A stretch of 64,000 nucleotides of DNA from CAVSEK01 sp963726975 (GTDB lineage: Bacteria > Actinomycetota > Actinomycetes > Mycobacteriales > SCTD01): positions 62,001-126,000 of the forward strand of contig CAVSEK010000007.1 in NCBI GenBank assembly GCA_963726975.1, given 5' to 3'. The notes beneath the pieces were generated by a model, which was not told the DNA's origin, made no database searches, and worked only from the letters and a program-made list of their open reading frames with translations. Position numbers and translations under genes: made by a program. This document shows positions 9,422 to 17,633 of this stretch, piece by piece (positions within the stretch are counted from its first letter, which is position 1; every line of letters begins with the position of its first letter).

Positions 9422-11148
9422 TGCGCGGCATGAGAAAGGACTACGACGTCGTCGTCGTCGGCAGCGGGTTCGGCGGCAGCGTGTCCGCCCTGCGCCTGAC
9501 CGAGAAGGGCTACCGGGTCGGCGTGCTCGAGGCGGGCCGGCGCTTCACCGCCGACACGCTGCCGAAGACCTCGTGGGACCTGCGCGCCTTCCTGTGGGCA
9601 CCGGCCTTCGGCCTGCGCGGGCATCCAGCGGATCACCTGGCTCAAGGACGTCGTCGTGCTGTCCGGCGCCGGGGTCGGCGGCGGCTCGCTGGTCTACGCC
9701 AACACGCTCTACACGCCGCCGCCGCCGTTCTTCGCCGACCCGCAGTGGGCGCACATCACCGACTGGTCCAGCGAGCTGGCGCCGCACTACGACCAGGCCA
9801 CGCGGATGCTCGGCGTCGTCGAGCAGCCGCGACCACCCCGCCGACCGGGTCATGAAGGCGGTCGCCGAGGAGATGGGCGTGGGCCACACGTTCCGGCCGC
9901 ACCCCGGTCGGGGTGTTCTTCGGCGAGCCCGGCAAGCACCGTGCCCGACCCCTACTTCGGCGGCGCCGGGCCCGAGCGCACCGGCTGCATCGCAGTGCGG
10001 CAACTGCATGATCGGCTGCCGCTACGGCGCCAAGAACCGGCTCGACATCAACTACCTGCACCTGGCCGAGCGGGCCGGGCGCGGTCGTGCACCCCGACAC
10101 CACCGTGACGGCCGTACGCCCCGTCGACGGCGGCTGGGAGGTCGATGACGAAGGGGCCGCACCTTCACCTGCGACGAGGTCGTGCTCGCGGCCGGCGCGC
10201 TGGGCACCCAGAAGCTGCTGCACGCCATGAAGGACACCGGCGTGCTGCCGCAGCTGTCCGACCGGCTCGGTCACCTCACCCGCACCAACTCCGAGGCGCT
10301 GCTCGGCGCGCAGGCCGAGCGCGTCGAGGGCGCCGGCTTCAGCGAGGGCGTGGCGATCACCGCGCTCGTTCCACCCGGACGAGCACACCCACATCGAGCC
10401 GTGCCGCTACGGCCCGGGCAGCAACGCGATGGGCCTGCTCACGACGCTGCTCGTCGACGGCGGCGGCCGGGTGCCGCGCCCGCTGCGCTTCCTGCTGCAG
10501 GCGCTGCTGCACCCGCTGCTGCTGCTCGCGAGCCTGTCGGTCCGGCGCTGGAGCGAGCGCACGATCATCGCGCTGGTCATGCAGACCCTCGACAACTCGA
10601 TCACCGTGCGCCGCACCCGCTCCGGCCGGCTCACCAGCGGCCCCGGCCACGGCCCGGCCAACCCGACGTGGATCCCGGTCGGCCACGACGCCGTCCGCCG
10701 GATCGCCCGACCACATCGGCGGCCACGCCGGCGGCACGGTCGGCGACGTGCTCAACGTGCCGATGACCGCGCACATCCTCGGCGGCTGCGCCATCGGCGA
10801 CTCCCCCGCGACGGGCGTCGTCGACCCGTACCACCGGGTGTACGGCGCGCCGGGCCTGCACGTCGTCGACGGCGCCGCGGTGAGCGCCAACCTCGGCGTC
10901 AACCCCTCGCTGACGATCACCGCGCAGGCCGAGCGGGCGATCTCGCTGTGGCCCGACGCGCGGCGAGGCCGACCCCCGGCCCGGCCCTCGGCGAGCCGTA
11001 CGTCCGGCTGGCCCCGGTCCCGCCGCGCGCCCCCGTGGTGCCGGCCTCCGCGCCCGGCGCCCTGCGCCTGCTGCCCCTGACGGTGGTGCGCGCCCCCGAG
11101 CAGGCCAGCGGCACCGACGTCGCCCTCGAGGCGCCCGCCGCCCGCTGA
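9421..11148 (+). CDS. choD: GMC oxidoreductase, cholesterol oxidase ChoD family (about ten frameshifts)
   Basis: Reassembled across frames, this matches actinobacterial ChoD along its whole length: N-terminal FAD motif VVVGSGFGGSVSALRLTEKG, LEAGRRF, GAGVGGGSLVYANTLY, PDPYFGGAGPERTGC, CGNCMIGCRYGAKN, VLAAGALGTQKLL, NAMGLLTTLL, ALVMQTLDNSIT, and the C-terminal HILGGCAIGD and DGAAVSANLGVNPSLT. The frame breaks near 9611, 9828, 9905, 9933, 9990, 10080, 10145, 10370, 10707 and 10965. Most of those checked are repaired by removing one base. The protein would be about 570 residues. Family members oxidise 3-beta-hydroxysterols, but several actinobacterial ChoD proteins act on other lipids. No conserved residue is lost, so a sequence-error explanation is preferred over a pseudogene. 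Confidence 0.82.
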
Positions 11149-11249
11149 CACCCGGGGGACCAGACCTGGCCCGCGCCGCGGTCGGTCCGCCTCGGGGCGC
11201 TCCGCCTCGGGTGCTCCGGCTCCGGAGTCCTGGGTGGGCGCACCGGTCC

Positions 11250-11705
11250 CTATGGATACTGCTGCAGCATCCTGCAGGAGCGCGGCACTGCTGGGCGGGG
11301 CAGGGCCCGAGCGTCGCTGCCAGGCGGCGCCAGCCGCGCGGCGGTGCCAGGCGGGGCCAGCCGCGCCGCGCTGCTGGGCGGGGCAGGGCCCGAGCGTCGC
11401 TGCCAGGCGGCGCCAGCCGCGCGGCGGTGCCAGGCGGGGCCAGCCGCGCCGCGCTGCTGGGCGGGGCAGGGCCCGAGCGTCGCTGCCAGGCGGCGCCAGC
11501 CGCGCGGCGCTGCCAAGCGGCGCCAGCCGCGCGGCGGTGCTGGGCGGGGCAGGGCCCGAGCGTCTCGGCGGCTCGCCTCCGTCGGCACCTGAGCCAGCAG
11601 CTGCGGGAGCGCGCCTCACCTGGCCTCCTGCGCGAGGGGGCCTCTGGTACAGAGGGCGGGCGGCGCCGGACCAGCTCCTGCAGGATCCTGCAGGAGAATC
11701 CATAG
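11250..11705. repeat. 456-bp non-coding element with 32-bp terminal inverted repeats
   Basis: The left end (11250-11281) and right end (11674-11705) are inverted copies matching at 29 of 32 positions. Each begins CTATGGAT and ends CCTGCAGGAGC; the right copy contains a perfect 22-bp palindrome (11675-11696) built from CTCCTGCAGGA. Between them are the tandem repeats (11288-11565) and about 108 bases of unique GC-rich DNA. There is no credible protein: the 83-base period is not divisible by three. The element fills most of the 771-base gap between choD and the DUF4229 gene. The flanks 11149-11249 and 11706-11919 show only a weaker CCTGCGG-rich stretch near 11781-11805. It may be a MITE-like transposable element or a structured RNA/DNA repeat; no target-site duplication is obvious. 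Confidence 0.65.
11288..11565. repeat. 83-bp tandem repeat, three full units plus a partial
   Basis: Units start at 11288, 11371 and 11454, and the leading part recurs at 11537: exactly 83 bases apart. Each unit is one 29-base block (begins CTGCTGGGCGGGGCAGGG) plus two 27-base sub-repeats (begin STGCCAGGCGG) that match each other at 24 of 27 positions. The third unit has two copies of the first sub-repeat type, suggesting internal unequal exchange. The unit boundaries are nearly identical, pointing to recent expansion or active homogenisation. Confidence 0.85.
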
Positions 11706-11919
11706 GCGCCAGCACCGGTAGCGGTCGCGTCGGCGACCCGCAGGTCGCCGAGGGCCCCCGCGCGTCGGGGGCGGGCCCGTTCCTGCGGTGTCCTGCGGCA
11801 GGAGTCGTGGACCAGCACCCCGTCGGTCGGAGACCGAGCGCCCCGGGCGACGGGGCCTGCGCCGGCCGACGCGCGCCGCGGCTGGCCTCGGTCGCGCTGG
11901 CTGTCCGGCCGGGCGACGG

Positions 11920-12177
11920 CTACTCGCCCGGCGGCCGCTCGTCGAGCAGGCCGCGCAGGCGCTCCTGCTCCTCGACCTTGGCGGCGCGGCGCTGCTCGAG
12001 GGCCACGACGAAGCGGTCGCGCGGGCGGCGCAGCAGCAGCAGGCTCAGGACACCGCTGAGCAGGAACGCGAACGCGAGCGCTGGCAGGCCGGGCAGGCCG
12101 AGGACGAGCAGGACCCCGTACGACCCGACGAACAGCAGGACCCGCAGGCCCGTGTAGACGGCGAAGGTGCGGGCCAC
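11920..12177 (-). CDS. DUF4229 family small membrane protein
   Basis: An 85-residue protein with two predicted hydrophobic helices (about residues 8-28 and 30-50) followed by a charged, Arg-rich, probably coiled C-terminal tail (LLLRRPRDRFVVALEQRRAAKVEEQERL). This layout and the SGxxSLLLLRRPRD turn match the actinobacterial DUF4229 family, of unknown function. GTG start at 12177. Divergent from bldC, with 169 bases between them. Frame intact. Confidence 0.72.
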   Translation of the reverse strand: MARTFAVYTGLRVLLFVGSYGVLLVLGLPGLPALAFAFLLSGVLSLLLLRRPRDRFVVALEQRRAAKVEEQERLRGLLDERPPGE

Positions 12178-12346
12178 GTCAGCGCCGACCGGGCGGTTGC
12201 GTCATGCGGCCCAGCGTAGGAGGACCCGGTCGGAGCATCTGGGAGCGCGTCTTGTCACAATCGTCGGACGAGGGCGGAACGCCGTCCTACTGTTGCCGAG
12301 CGTCACCGCCCCGTCCCGGGGTCGCGGGACGGACGAGGAGGATCCG

Positions 12347-12656
12347 GTGGAGGACAGCCCAGTGGTGGGACGATCGGACGTCGGTACGCGGGACCGCCTG
12401 CTGACGCCGGGAGAGGTCGCCCAGCTGTTCCGCGTCGACCCCAAGACGGTGACCCGCTGGGCGGCCGCGGGCCGCGATCAGCAGCATCCGCACGCCCGGC
12501 GGCCACCGCCGCTTCCGCGAGACCGAGGTCCGCGCGCTGCTGGCCGGCGTGCCCGTCGCGGTCGTGCCCGGGCAGGGCGGGACCGGTCTCCGCCGTCTCC
12601 TGCGGCGCGGGGTCGGCGACCCCGAGGCGCTCCCGCCCGCCGGGCCCCGGCGGCCG
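12347..12656 (+). CDS. bldC: BldC-like MerR-family DNA-binding protein (frameshift; 3' end uncertain)
   Basis: A small winged-helix regulator of development and secondary metabolism in Streptomyces. The sequence LLTPGEVAQLFRVDPKTVTR followed by WAAAGR, then after correction ISSIRTPGGHRRFRETEVRALLAG, is nearly the full BldC domain. An extra G near 12475 breaks the frame between AAGR and ISSIR. Start GTG 12347, with GAGGAGG six bases upstream. BldC is usually about 68 residues; here the corrected frame has no stop before the convergent ccsB end (12657), so either another indel is present or the tail is extended. The end coordinate is arbitrary. Confidence 0.8.
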
Positions 12657-13636
12657 CTACGCGTACGAGTGCAGGCCGACCACGAAGATGTTGACGACGT
12701 AGTAGTCGACGATGAGCGCGACGGCGGCGGCGACGGCGACCCAGGCGGCCTTGCGGCCCTTCCAGCCGGCGGTCGCGCGGGCGTGCAGGTAGCCGGCGTA
12801 GAGGACCCAGGTGATGAACGACCAGGTCTCCTTGGGGTCCCAGCCCCAGTAGCGGCCCCACGCCGCCTCGGCCCAGATCGCGCCCGGCGATGATCGCGAA
12901 GGTCCACACCGGGAACGCGAAGGCGATGACCGCGTAGGCCGCGCGGTCCAGCGACCGGCGCCGCGGGCAGGCTGCGGCCCGAGCGACAGCGGGAACTTCG
13001 GGCTGCGCCCGCGGGCCGACCATCGTCGTCGTGCCGGTCGCGCAGCAGGTACAGCAGCGCGATGACGCCGGACAGCAGGAACGCCCCGCTGGCCGTGACG
13101 GCGGCGGCGACGTGGATCTTGATCCAGTACGAGTTGAGCGCCGGCACGAGCGGGCCGGCGGCGGTGTAGAGCACCGTGCCCGGCGAGCCCCAGGTAGAGC
13201 GTCACCGGCACCATGACGAAGGCGCCGACGGTGGCGTCGACCCGGCCGCGGCGCAGCAGCACGAGGAAGGCCGTGACGGCGACGAGCGCCGCGCAGGAGC
13301 TGAACTCGTACATGTTGCCCCAGGGCACCCGGCCGGCCGCGAACCCGCGGGTGACGACCGAGCCGACGTGCACCGGCCCAGCCGAGCGCGGTGAGGCGCG
13401 ACGGCGACCCGGCCGGCGCGGGTGGCGGCCGAGCGCGGCGGGCGGCGGGCGTCGCGGCGGGGCCGCTGGACGGGCGGGCCGCCGGCGCCGACGAGCACCG
13501 GCGCGCGCGCCGGGTCGCGCCGCCGACGACGGCCGCCGGCTGCGGCTGCCCGCCGCGGCGCCGGCGAAGGCGAGCATCGCCAGCGCCGTAGACGAGCGAC
13601 GGCCGCGAACAGCAGGCCGTCGCTCAGCTCAGCCAC
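12657..13636 (-). CDS. ccsB: Cytochrome c biogenesis protein CcsB/ResC (several frameshifts)
   Basis: The multi-spanning haem-handling partner of ResB in System II cytochrome c maturation. Recognisable pieces in order: the N-terminus MAELSDGLLFAAV at 13636; RVPWGNMYEFSSCAALVAVTA; LNSYWIKIHVAAAVTASGAF; and the tryptophan-rich haem signature AAWGRYWGWDPKETWSFITW near the C-terminus, then HARATAGWKG and VDYYVVNIFVVGLHSY before TAG. Fragments lie in all three frames, with breaks near 12890, 12965, 13010, 13190, 13380 and 13590. All hallmark residues survive, so this is most likely a functional gene in poor sequence. It lies 15 bases downstream of resB. Confidence 0.87.
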
Positions 13637-13651
13637 GGGGGCTCACGGCTG

Positions 13652-15335
13652 TCAGGCTCGGGTGAGCGGGCGGGTCACGGGCGGGTCGGCTCGCGGGGCC
13701 GCGGCGCGCAGGCGCTCGGCCAGCTCGCGCGAACTCGGTCGCGAAGGCCTCGGGGTCGGTGCGGGCGAGCCCGCCGACCTCGACCACGGTACGGCCGGGG
13801 CCGGCGTCCGCCGCGCGGCGGGCCGAGCGCGCACCCAGACCCGGCGGCGGCGCACGAACAGCGACAGCAGCAGCCCGAGGACCATGCCGGCGGCGGCGAC
13901 GCAGCGCGAGCAGCTTGCCCGGGTCCTGCGTCACCTGGAAGGTCGCCCACTCGGCGGTGCCGTCGTAGGTGAGGCTGCCGCCGCCCGGCAGCTGCCAGGT
14001 CTCGCCCGGGCAGCAGGCCCTGCGGCGGGCGCGTCGACGGCGGTCGAGCGCGGTCGGTGTCGAGCGAGTAGACCGACTGGCTGGTGCCGGCGTCGAGGCC
14101 GAGGTCGCCGCGGTAGCCGACGAGGGTCAGCGCGGGGTTGTCGAGCGCCGGGGTGCACCGAGCTGACCCGGCCGGTCGTCGGGGTCCTGCACGGTCGTCG
14201 GCGTGAAGACGCCCTCGAAGCCGAGCTGGTCGGGCGCGCCGTCGGCGTCGACCGCGTTCGGCACCTTGATCGTGCAGCTGCTGACGAACCGGGCGTCCTG
14301 CGGCAGGCACGGCACGGTCTGCGGCAGGACGTTGCCCGCGCCCGTCGCGCACGACGACCTGCGGCGCGTAGCCGTGGCCGATGAGGTAGACCTTCGCGGC
14401 GCCGACGTGCAGCGGGTGGTTGACCCGCAGGTCGTACGCCTGCGCGCGGCGCCGTCGGCACTGCGGGCCCAGTCGACGTCGGCGTCGAAGGTGAGCGCCT
14501 TGCCGTCCTCGGCGTACGTCGCCCGGAAGTCCTTGAGCGTGAAGACGAACGGGACGAGCCGGTCGGCGGTGAAGCGGCGGCCGGGGTGCACGTCGTCGTA
14601 GGACAGGACGGTGTTGGCGAAGCCGTCGCCCTCCTTGACGAGGACGGTGCCCTTGAAGCCGTACATGCCCGCCGAGCGCGATCCCGACGAGCAGCGCGAC
14701 GAGGCTGACGTGGAACAGCAGGTTGCCGGTCTCGCGCAGGTAGCCGCTTCTCGGCGGAGACGCGCGTCGCCGCGCACGACGGTGCGCCAGCCGCGCAGCG
14801 CCCGGCGGGCGCGCGGCGCAGCGCCTGCTCCGGCGTCGAGCGTCGGTCTCCCAGCGGTCGCTGCGCGGGCAGCCGGGACAGCGACGCCGGGCACCCGCGG
14901 CGGCGGCGTGCGCAGCGCCCGCGCGTGCAGCCGGATCGCGCGGGACGAGGCAGCCGACGAGGCTGACGAACAGCAGCAGGTAGATCGGCGGCGAACCACG
15001 GCGAGGCGAAGACGTCGAACAGCGACAGCCGGTCGAGCACCGGCGCCGAGGCGCGGGTGGTCGGTGAGGTACTGTCTGCACCTCGACCGGGTTGAGCGTG
15101 CGCTGCGGCACGAAGCCGCCGGGCACGGCCGCCAGCGCGAGCAGGAAGAGCAGCAGCAGCGCCGTGCGCATGCTCGTGAGCTGGCGCCAGGCGGTCCGCA
15201 GCGGGCGACGGGCGCGCACCCCGGCCGGGCCGCTCGGGCGGCAGCGGGGCGGTCGACAGCCGCTCGGCGTCGCGGGCGCGGCGGGTCCGGAGGCGGCGGT
15301 CCGGAGGTGGGCGGAGTGCGGGTCCGGAGGTGATC
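13652..15335 (-). CDS. resB: Cytochrome c biogenesis protein ResB (many frameshifts)
   Basis: A membrane protein that with CcsB delivers haem to apocytochrome c outside the membrane. Family segments are spread over frames: TSMRTALLLLFLLALAAVPG, FDVFASPWFAA, LLLFVSLVGCLVPR, ETGNLLFHVSLVALLVGIAL, GGMYGFKGTVLVKEGDGFAN, LSYDDVHPGRRF, the loop FVFTLKDFRATYAEDGKA, and VNHPLHVGAAKVYLIGHGYAP. A C-terminal tail ends at TGA 13652. The protein would be about 550 residues. The 5' end is uncertain because several small insertions lie around 15230-15335. Roughly one indel per 100-150 bases is implied here, the worst stretch of the window. Confidence 0.85.
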
Positions 15336-15336
15336 G

Positions 15337-16190
15337 TCAGACCGGCGCGCTCGACGCCCGCGAGCGCCCCGCGCAGGTGGACCATCGCCGACTCCCACAG
15401 CCCGCTGACGAGCAGCAGGCCGACGAGCACGAGCAGGCCGCCGCCGAGGCGCATGACGACCGCGTAGTGCCGCTTGACGACGTCGAACGCGCCCAGCGCG
15501 CGGCGGAACGCCAGGCCGGTGAGCACGAACGGCACGCCGAGCCCGGCGCAGTAGGCGGCGGTGAGCAGGGCGCCGCGGCCGGCGCTGGCCTGGGTGTAGG
15601 CGAGCGCCTGCACGGCGGCGAGCGTCGGGCCGAGGCAGGGCGTCCAGCCGACGCCGAACAGCACGCCGAGCAGGGGGGCGCCGGCCAGCCCCGCGCGCGG
15701 CAGCCGGTGCACCCGCACCTCGCGCTGCAGCGCCGGGCAGCAGGCCGAGGAAGGCCAGCCCGAGCAGGACGGTGAGCACGCCGAGCACCCGGTCGACGAC
15801 CGCCTTGTGCACGAGCAGCTCGCTGCCGAGCCCGCCGAACAGCGCCCCGCCGGTGACGAACACCGCCGAGAAGCCGAGCACGAACAGCACGCTGCCGAGC
15901 AGGACGCGGCCGCGCACGACGGCCGTGCGCCGGACGGTCCGCGGCGGTGCCGGGCGCACCAGCACGTCGCCGGCGGGGACGTCGCCCGCGGGCGCGTCGC
16001 GCGCCGGGGCGAGCCGCGGGTCGCCGAGGTCGGCACCGGACAGGCCCGTGACGTACGACAGGTAGCCGGGCACCAGCGGCAGCACGCACGGCGACAGGAA
16101 CGACACCAGGCCGGCGGCAGCGGCCACCGGCAGCGCGACGAGCAGCGGGCCGTCGGTGACGGCGCCGGCGAAGGCGGACCCGAGCGACAC
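15337..16190 (-). CDS. ccdA: Cytochrome c biogenesis protein CcdA (one frameshift)
   Basis: Passes electrons across the membrane from thioredoxin to the extracytoplasmic TlpA/ResA protein, keeping apocytochrome haem-site cysteines reduced. The first conserved Cys is in the motif FLSPCVLPLVPGYLSYVTG (about residue 35) and the second in GVLFGVGWTPCLGPTLAAV. Six or more hydrophobic segments. GTG start at 16190, immediately after the tlpA stop. The frame changes near 15735 (GLLPG to LQREVRVHRLP). The Pro/Asp-rich insert at about residues 55-75 is longer than usual. The exact stop near 15337 is uncertain because of nearby indels. Confidence 0.88.
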
Positions 16191-16778
16191 TCAGGCCTGC
16201 TCGGCGGCCAGCGCGAGCACCGGCGCGGTCAGCTCGGACTCGGTCACGCCGCCGTTGAAGATGCCCGGCCAGCCGGCCCTGCCGGTCGAGCAGCGATCGT
16301 CGACGGCGGGGTCTGCGGCACGACGGTGCGGAAGCGCAGCAGCAGCGCGCCCGGCTGGTCGTACAGCGACGGGTAGGGCGTCTCGTTGACCCGCTCGAAG
16401 GCGAGCGCCGAGTCGCGGTCGTTCTTGACGTTGATGCCGACGAAGCGCACCCCGCGGTCCGCGGTCGTGGTCGCCACCGCGTCGAGGAACGGCGCCTCCG
16501 CGCGGCACGGGCCGCACCAGTCGGCCCAGAAGTTGAGCACGACGACCTGAGCCCCGCATCGACGCGACGTCGAGCGGCTCGCCCTGCAGCGTGGTGCCCG
16601 CCAGCGGCGGGGCGGGTCGACGGTCGGCCACGGCGAACAGGCCGTTCGGGCCGGTCGCGAGCCGGCCGAACTGGTAGTCGCCGGCCCCGGTCGCGCTCGC
16701 GCCGGACGTGCCCGCGCAGCCGCTGAGCAGCAGCGGGGCAGCGAGCAGCCCGGCGACGGCGGCGCGCAGGCGGGTCAC
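16191..16778 (-). CDS. TlpA/ResA-like thioredoxin lipoprotein (frameshifts)
   Basis: An extracytoplasmic thiol-disulfide reductase predicted to reduce apocytochrome c, fed by the adjacent CcdA. A lipobox LLLSGCAG (Cys about 21) gives membrane anchoring. The thioredoxin active site is VLNFWADWCGPCRAEAPF, followed by RGVRFVGINVKND and a C-terminal segment ending GIFNGGVTESELTAPVLALA. Frame breaks near 16550 and 16290 interrupt an otherwise normal protein of about 195 residues. First gene of the tlpA-ccdA-resB-ccsB run; the next gene starts directly after its stop. Confidence 0.86.
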   Translation of the reverse strand: MTRLRAAVAGLLAAPLLLSGCAGTSGASATGAGDYQFGRLATGPNGLFAVADRRPAPPLAGTTLQGEPLDVASMRGSGRRAQLLGRLVRPVPRGGAVPRRGGDHDRGPRGALRRHQRQERPRLGARLRAGQRDALPVAVRPAGRAAAALPHRRAADPAVDDRCSTGRAGWPGIFNGGVTESELTAPVLALAAEQA

Positions 16779-16943
16779 GGGGCTCCGGGGCAGGGCGGGC
16801 GGGACGGGCGGCGGGTCGTGCGCCGCCCCACCATCATCGGTCCTGCTCCGCTCGGCTGCCTACCCGGGAGGGACGGGGCGCGTGCACCGCCGGGGTGCGG
16901 TCCGGCTGCGGCCAGGGTCCGGCCAGGGTCCGGCCAGGCTCCG

Positions 16944-17617
16944 TCAGGCGCCGTGGCCGGGCCGGCGCGCGGCGGCGCCCGCCGGCTCGCTGTAGTCCAC
17001 GCGGACGAGCCGGTCGCCGTCGTAGACCAGGCTGGTGAGGCTGGCCAGGCCGCACAGCCGCCGGTCGGGCCGGTGCCACAGCGGCCGGCCCTCCACCGAG
17101 CGGCGCAGCGTCCAGATCGGCAGCTGGTGGCTCACGCAGACCGCCTCGTGCCCGGCGACCCGGTCGCGGACCGCCTCGACGGCGGCGAGCATGCGGGCGG
17201 CGACCACGGCGTACGGCTCGCCCCACGAGGGGCGGAACGGGTTCCAGAGGTAGGGCCAGTTCGCCGGGTGCCGCAGGGCGCCGTCGCCGACGCCGAACGT
17301 CTTGCCCTCGAAGTGGTTGGCGCTCTCGATCAGCCGCTCGTCGGTGCCGACGGGGACGCCGAAGACCGCCGCGATGGGCTCCGCGGTCTCCTGCGCGCGC
17401 TGCAGCGGGCTCGCGACGACCTCGACGACGTCGCGGCCGCGCACGCGCCTCGGCGGCGTCGACGCGCCATCTGCCGGCCGTCCTCGGACAGCCGGAAGCC
17501 CGGCAGCCGGCCGTAGAGCACGCCGGTCGGGGTTGTGCACCTCGCCGTGGCGCAGGAGTGCACGGTGGGGACGCACGCGGTGCGGTCGTGCGGGACGCAC
17601 GCGGTGCGGTCGTGCAT
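16944..17617 (-). CDS. Histidine phosphatase family protein (one or two frameshifts near start)
   Basis: A phosphoglycerate-mutase-like phosphatase of about 220 residues. The corrected N-terminus reads TVHLLRHGEVHNP (catalytic RHG), then LPGFRLSEDGRQMA, ASPLQRAQETAEPI, and the second catalytic His region HEAVCVSHQLPIWTLRR. A missing C near 17551 and an insertion near 17450 disturb the frame. Probable start ATG 17617. The N-terminus is then unusual: it starts with two copies of the octapeptide HDRTACVP from a 24-bp DNA repeat. This phosphatase commonly sits between hemL and the cytochrome c genes in streptomycetes; its substrate is unknown. Confidence 0.8.
17568..17615. repeat. Two exact 24-bp direct repeats at the phosphatase start
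   Basis: 17568-17591 and 17592-17615 are identical 24-base units beginning GGGACGCACGCGG. On the minus strand each encodes HDRTACVP. A decayed third copy follows to about 17636. They lie exactly at the hemL/phosphatase junction. Confidence 0.9.
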
Positions 17618-17633
17618 GTCACGCGCGGTCCGG

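Noticed and set aside
9421..11148. choD as a true pseudogene
   Set aside because: About ten frame changes occur with no loss of conserved motifs, in a region where neighbouring essential genes show the same problem; error is likelier.
11288..11565. CRISPR array
   Set aside because: The repeats are directly adjacent with no unique spacers, the unit is 83 bp with internal sub-repeats, and no cas genes are in the window.
11250..11705. Insertion sequence with transposase
   Set aside because: No transposase-like frame lies within or beside the inverted repeats; only a non-autonomous element remains possible.
11234..12157. Proteins encoded across the tandem repeat in several frames
   Set aside because: All frames are open because of GC content, the repeat period is not a multiple of three, and no conserved sequence or credible start exists.
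12245..12300. Promoter of bldC
   Set aside because: TTGTCA-like and TACTGT-like hexamers exist but at unsuitable spacing (about 30 bases); no confident promoter.
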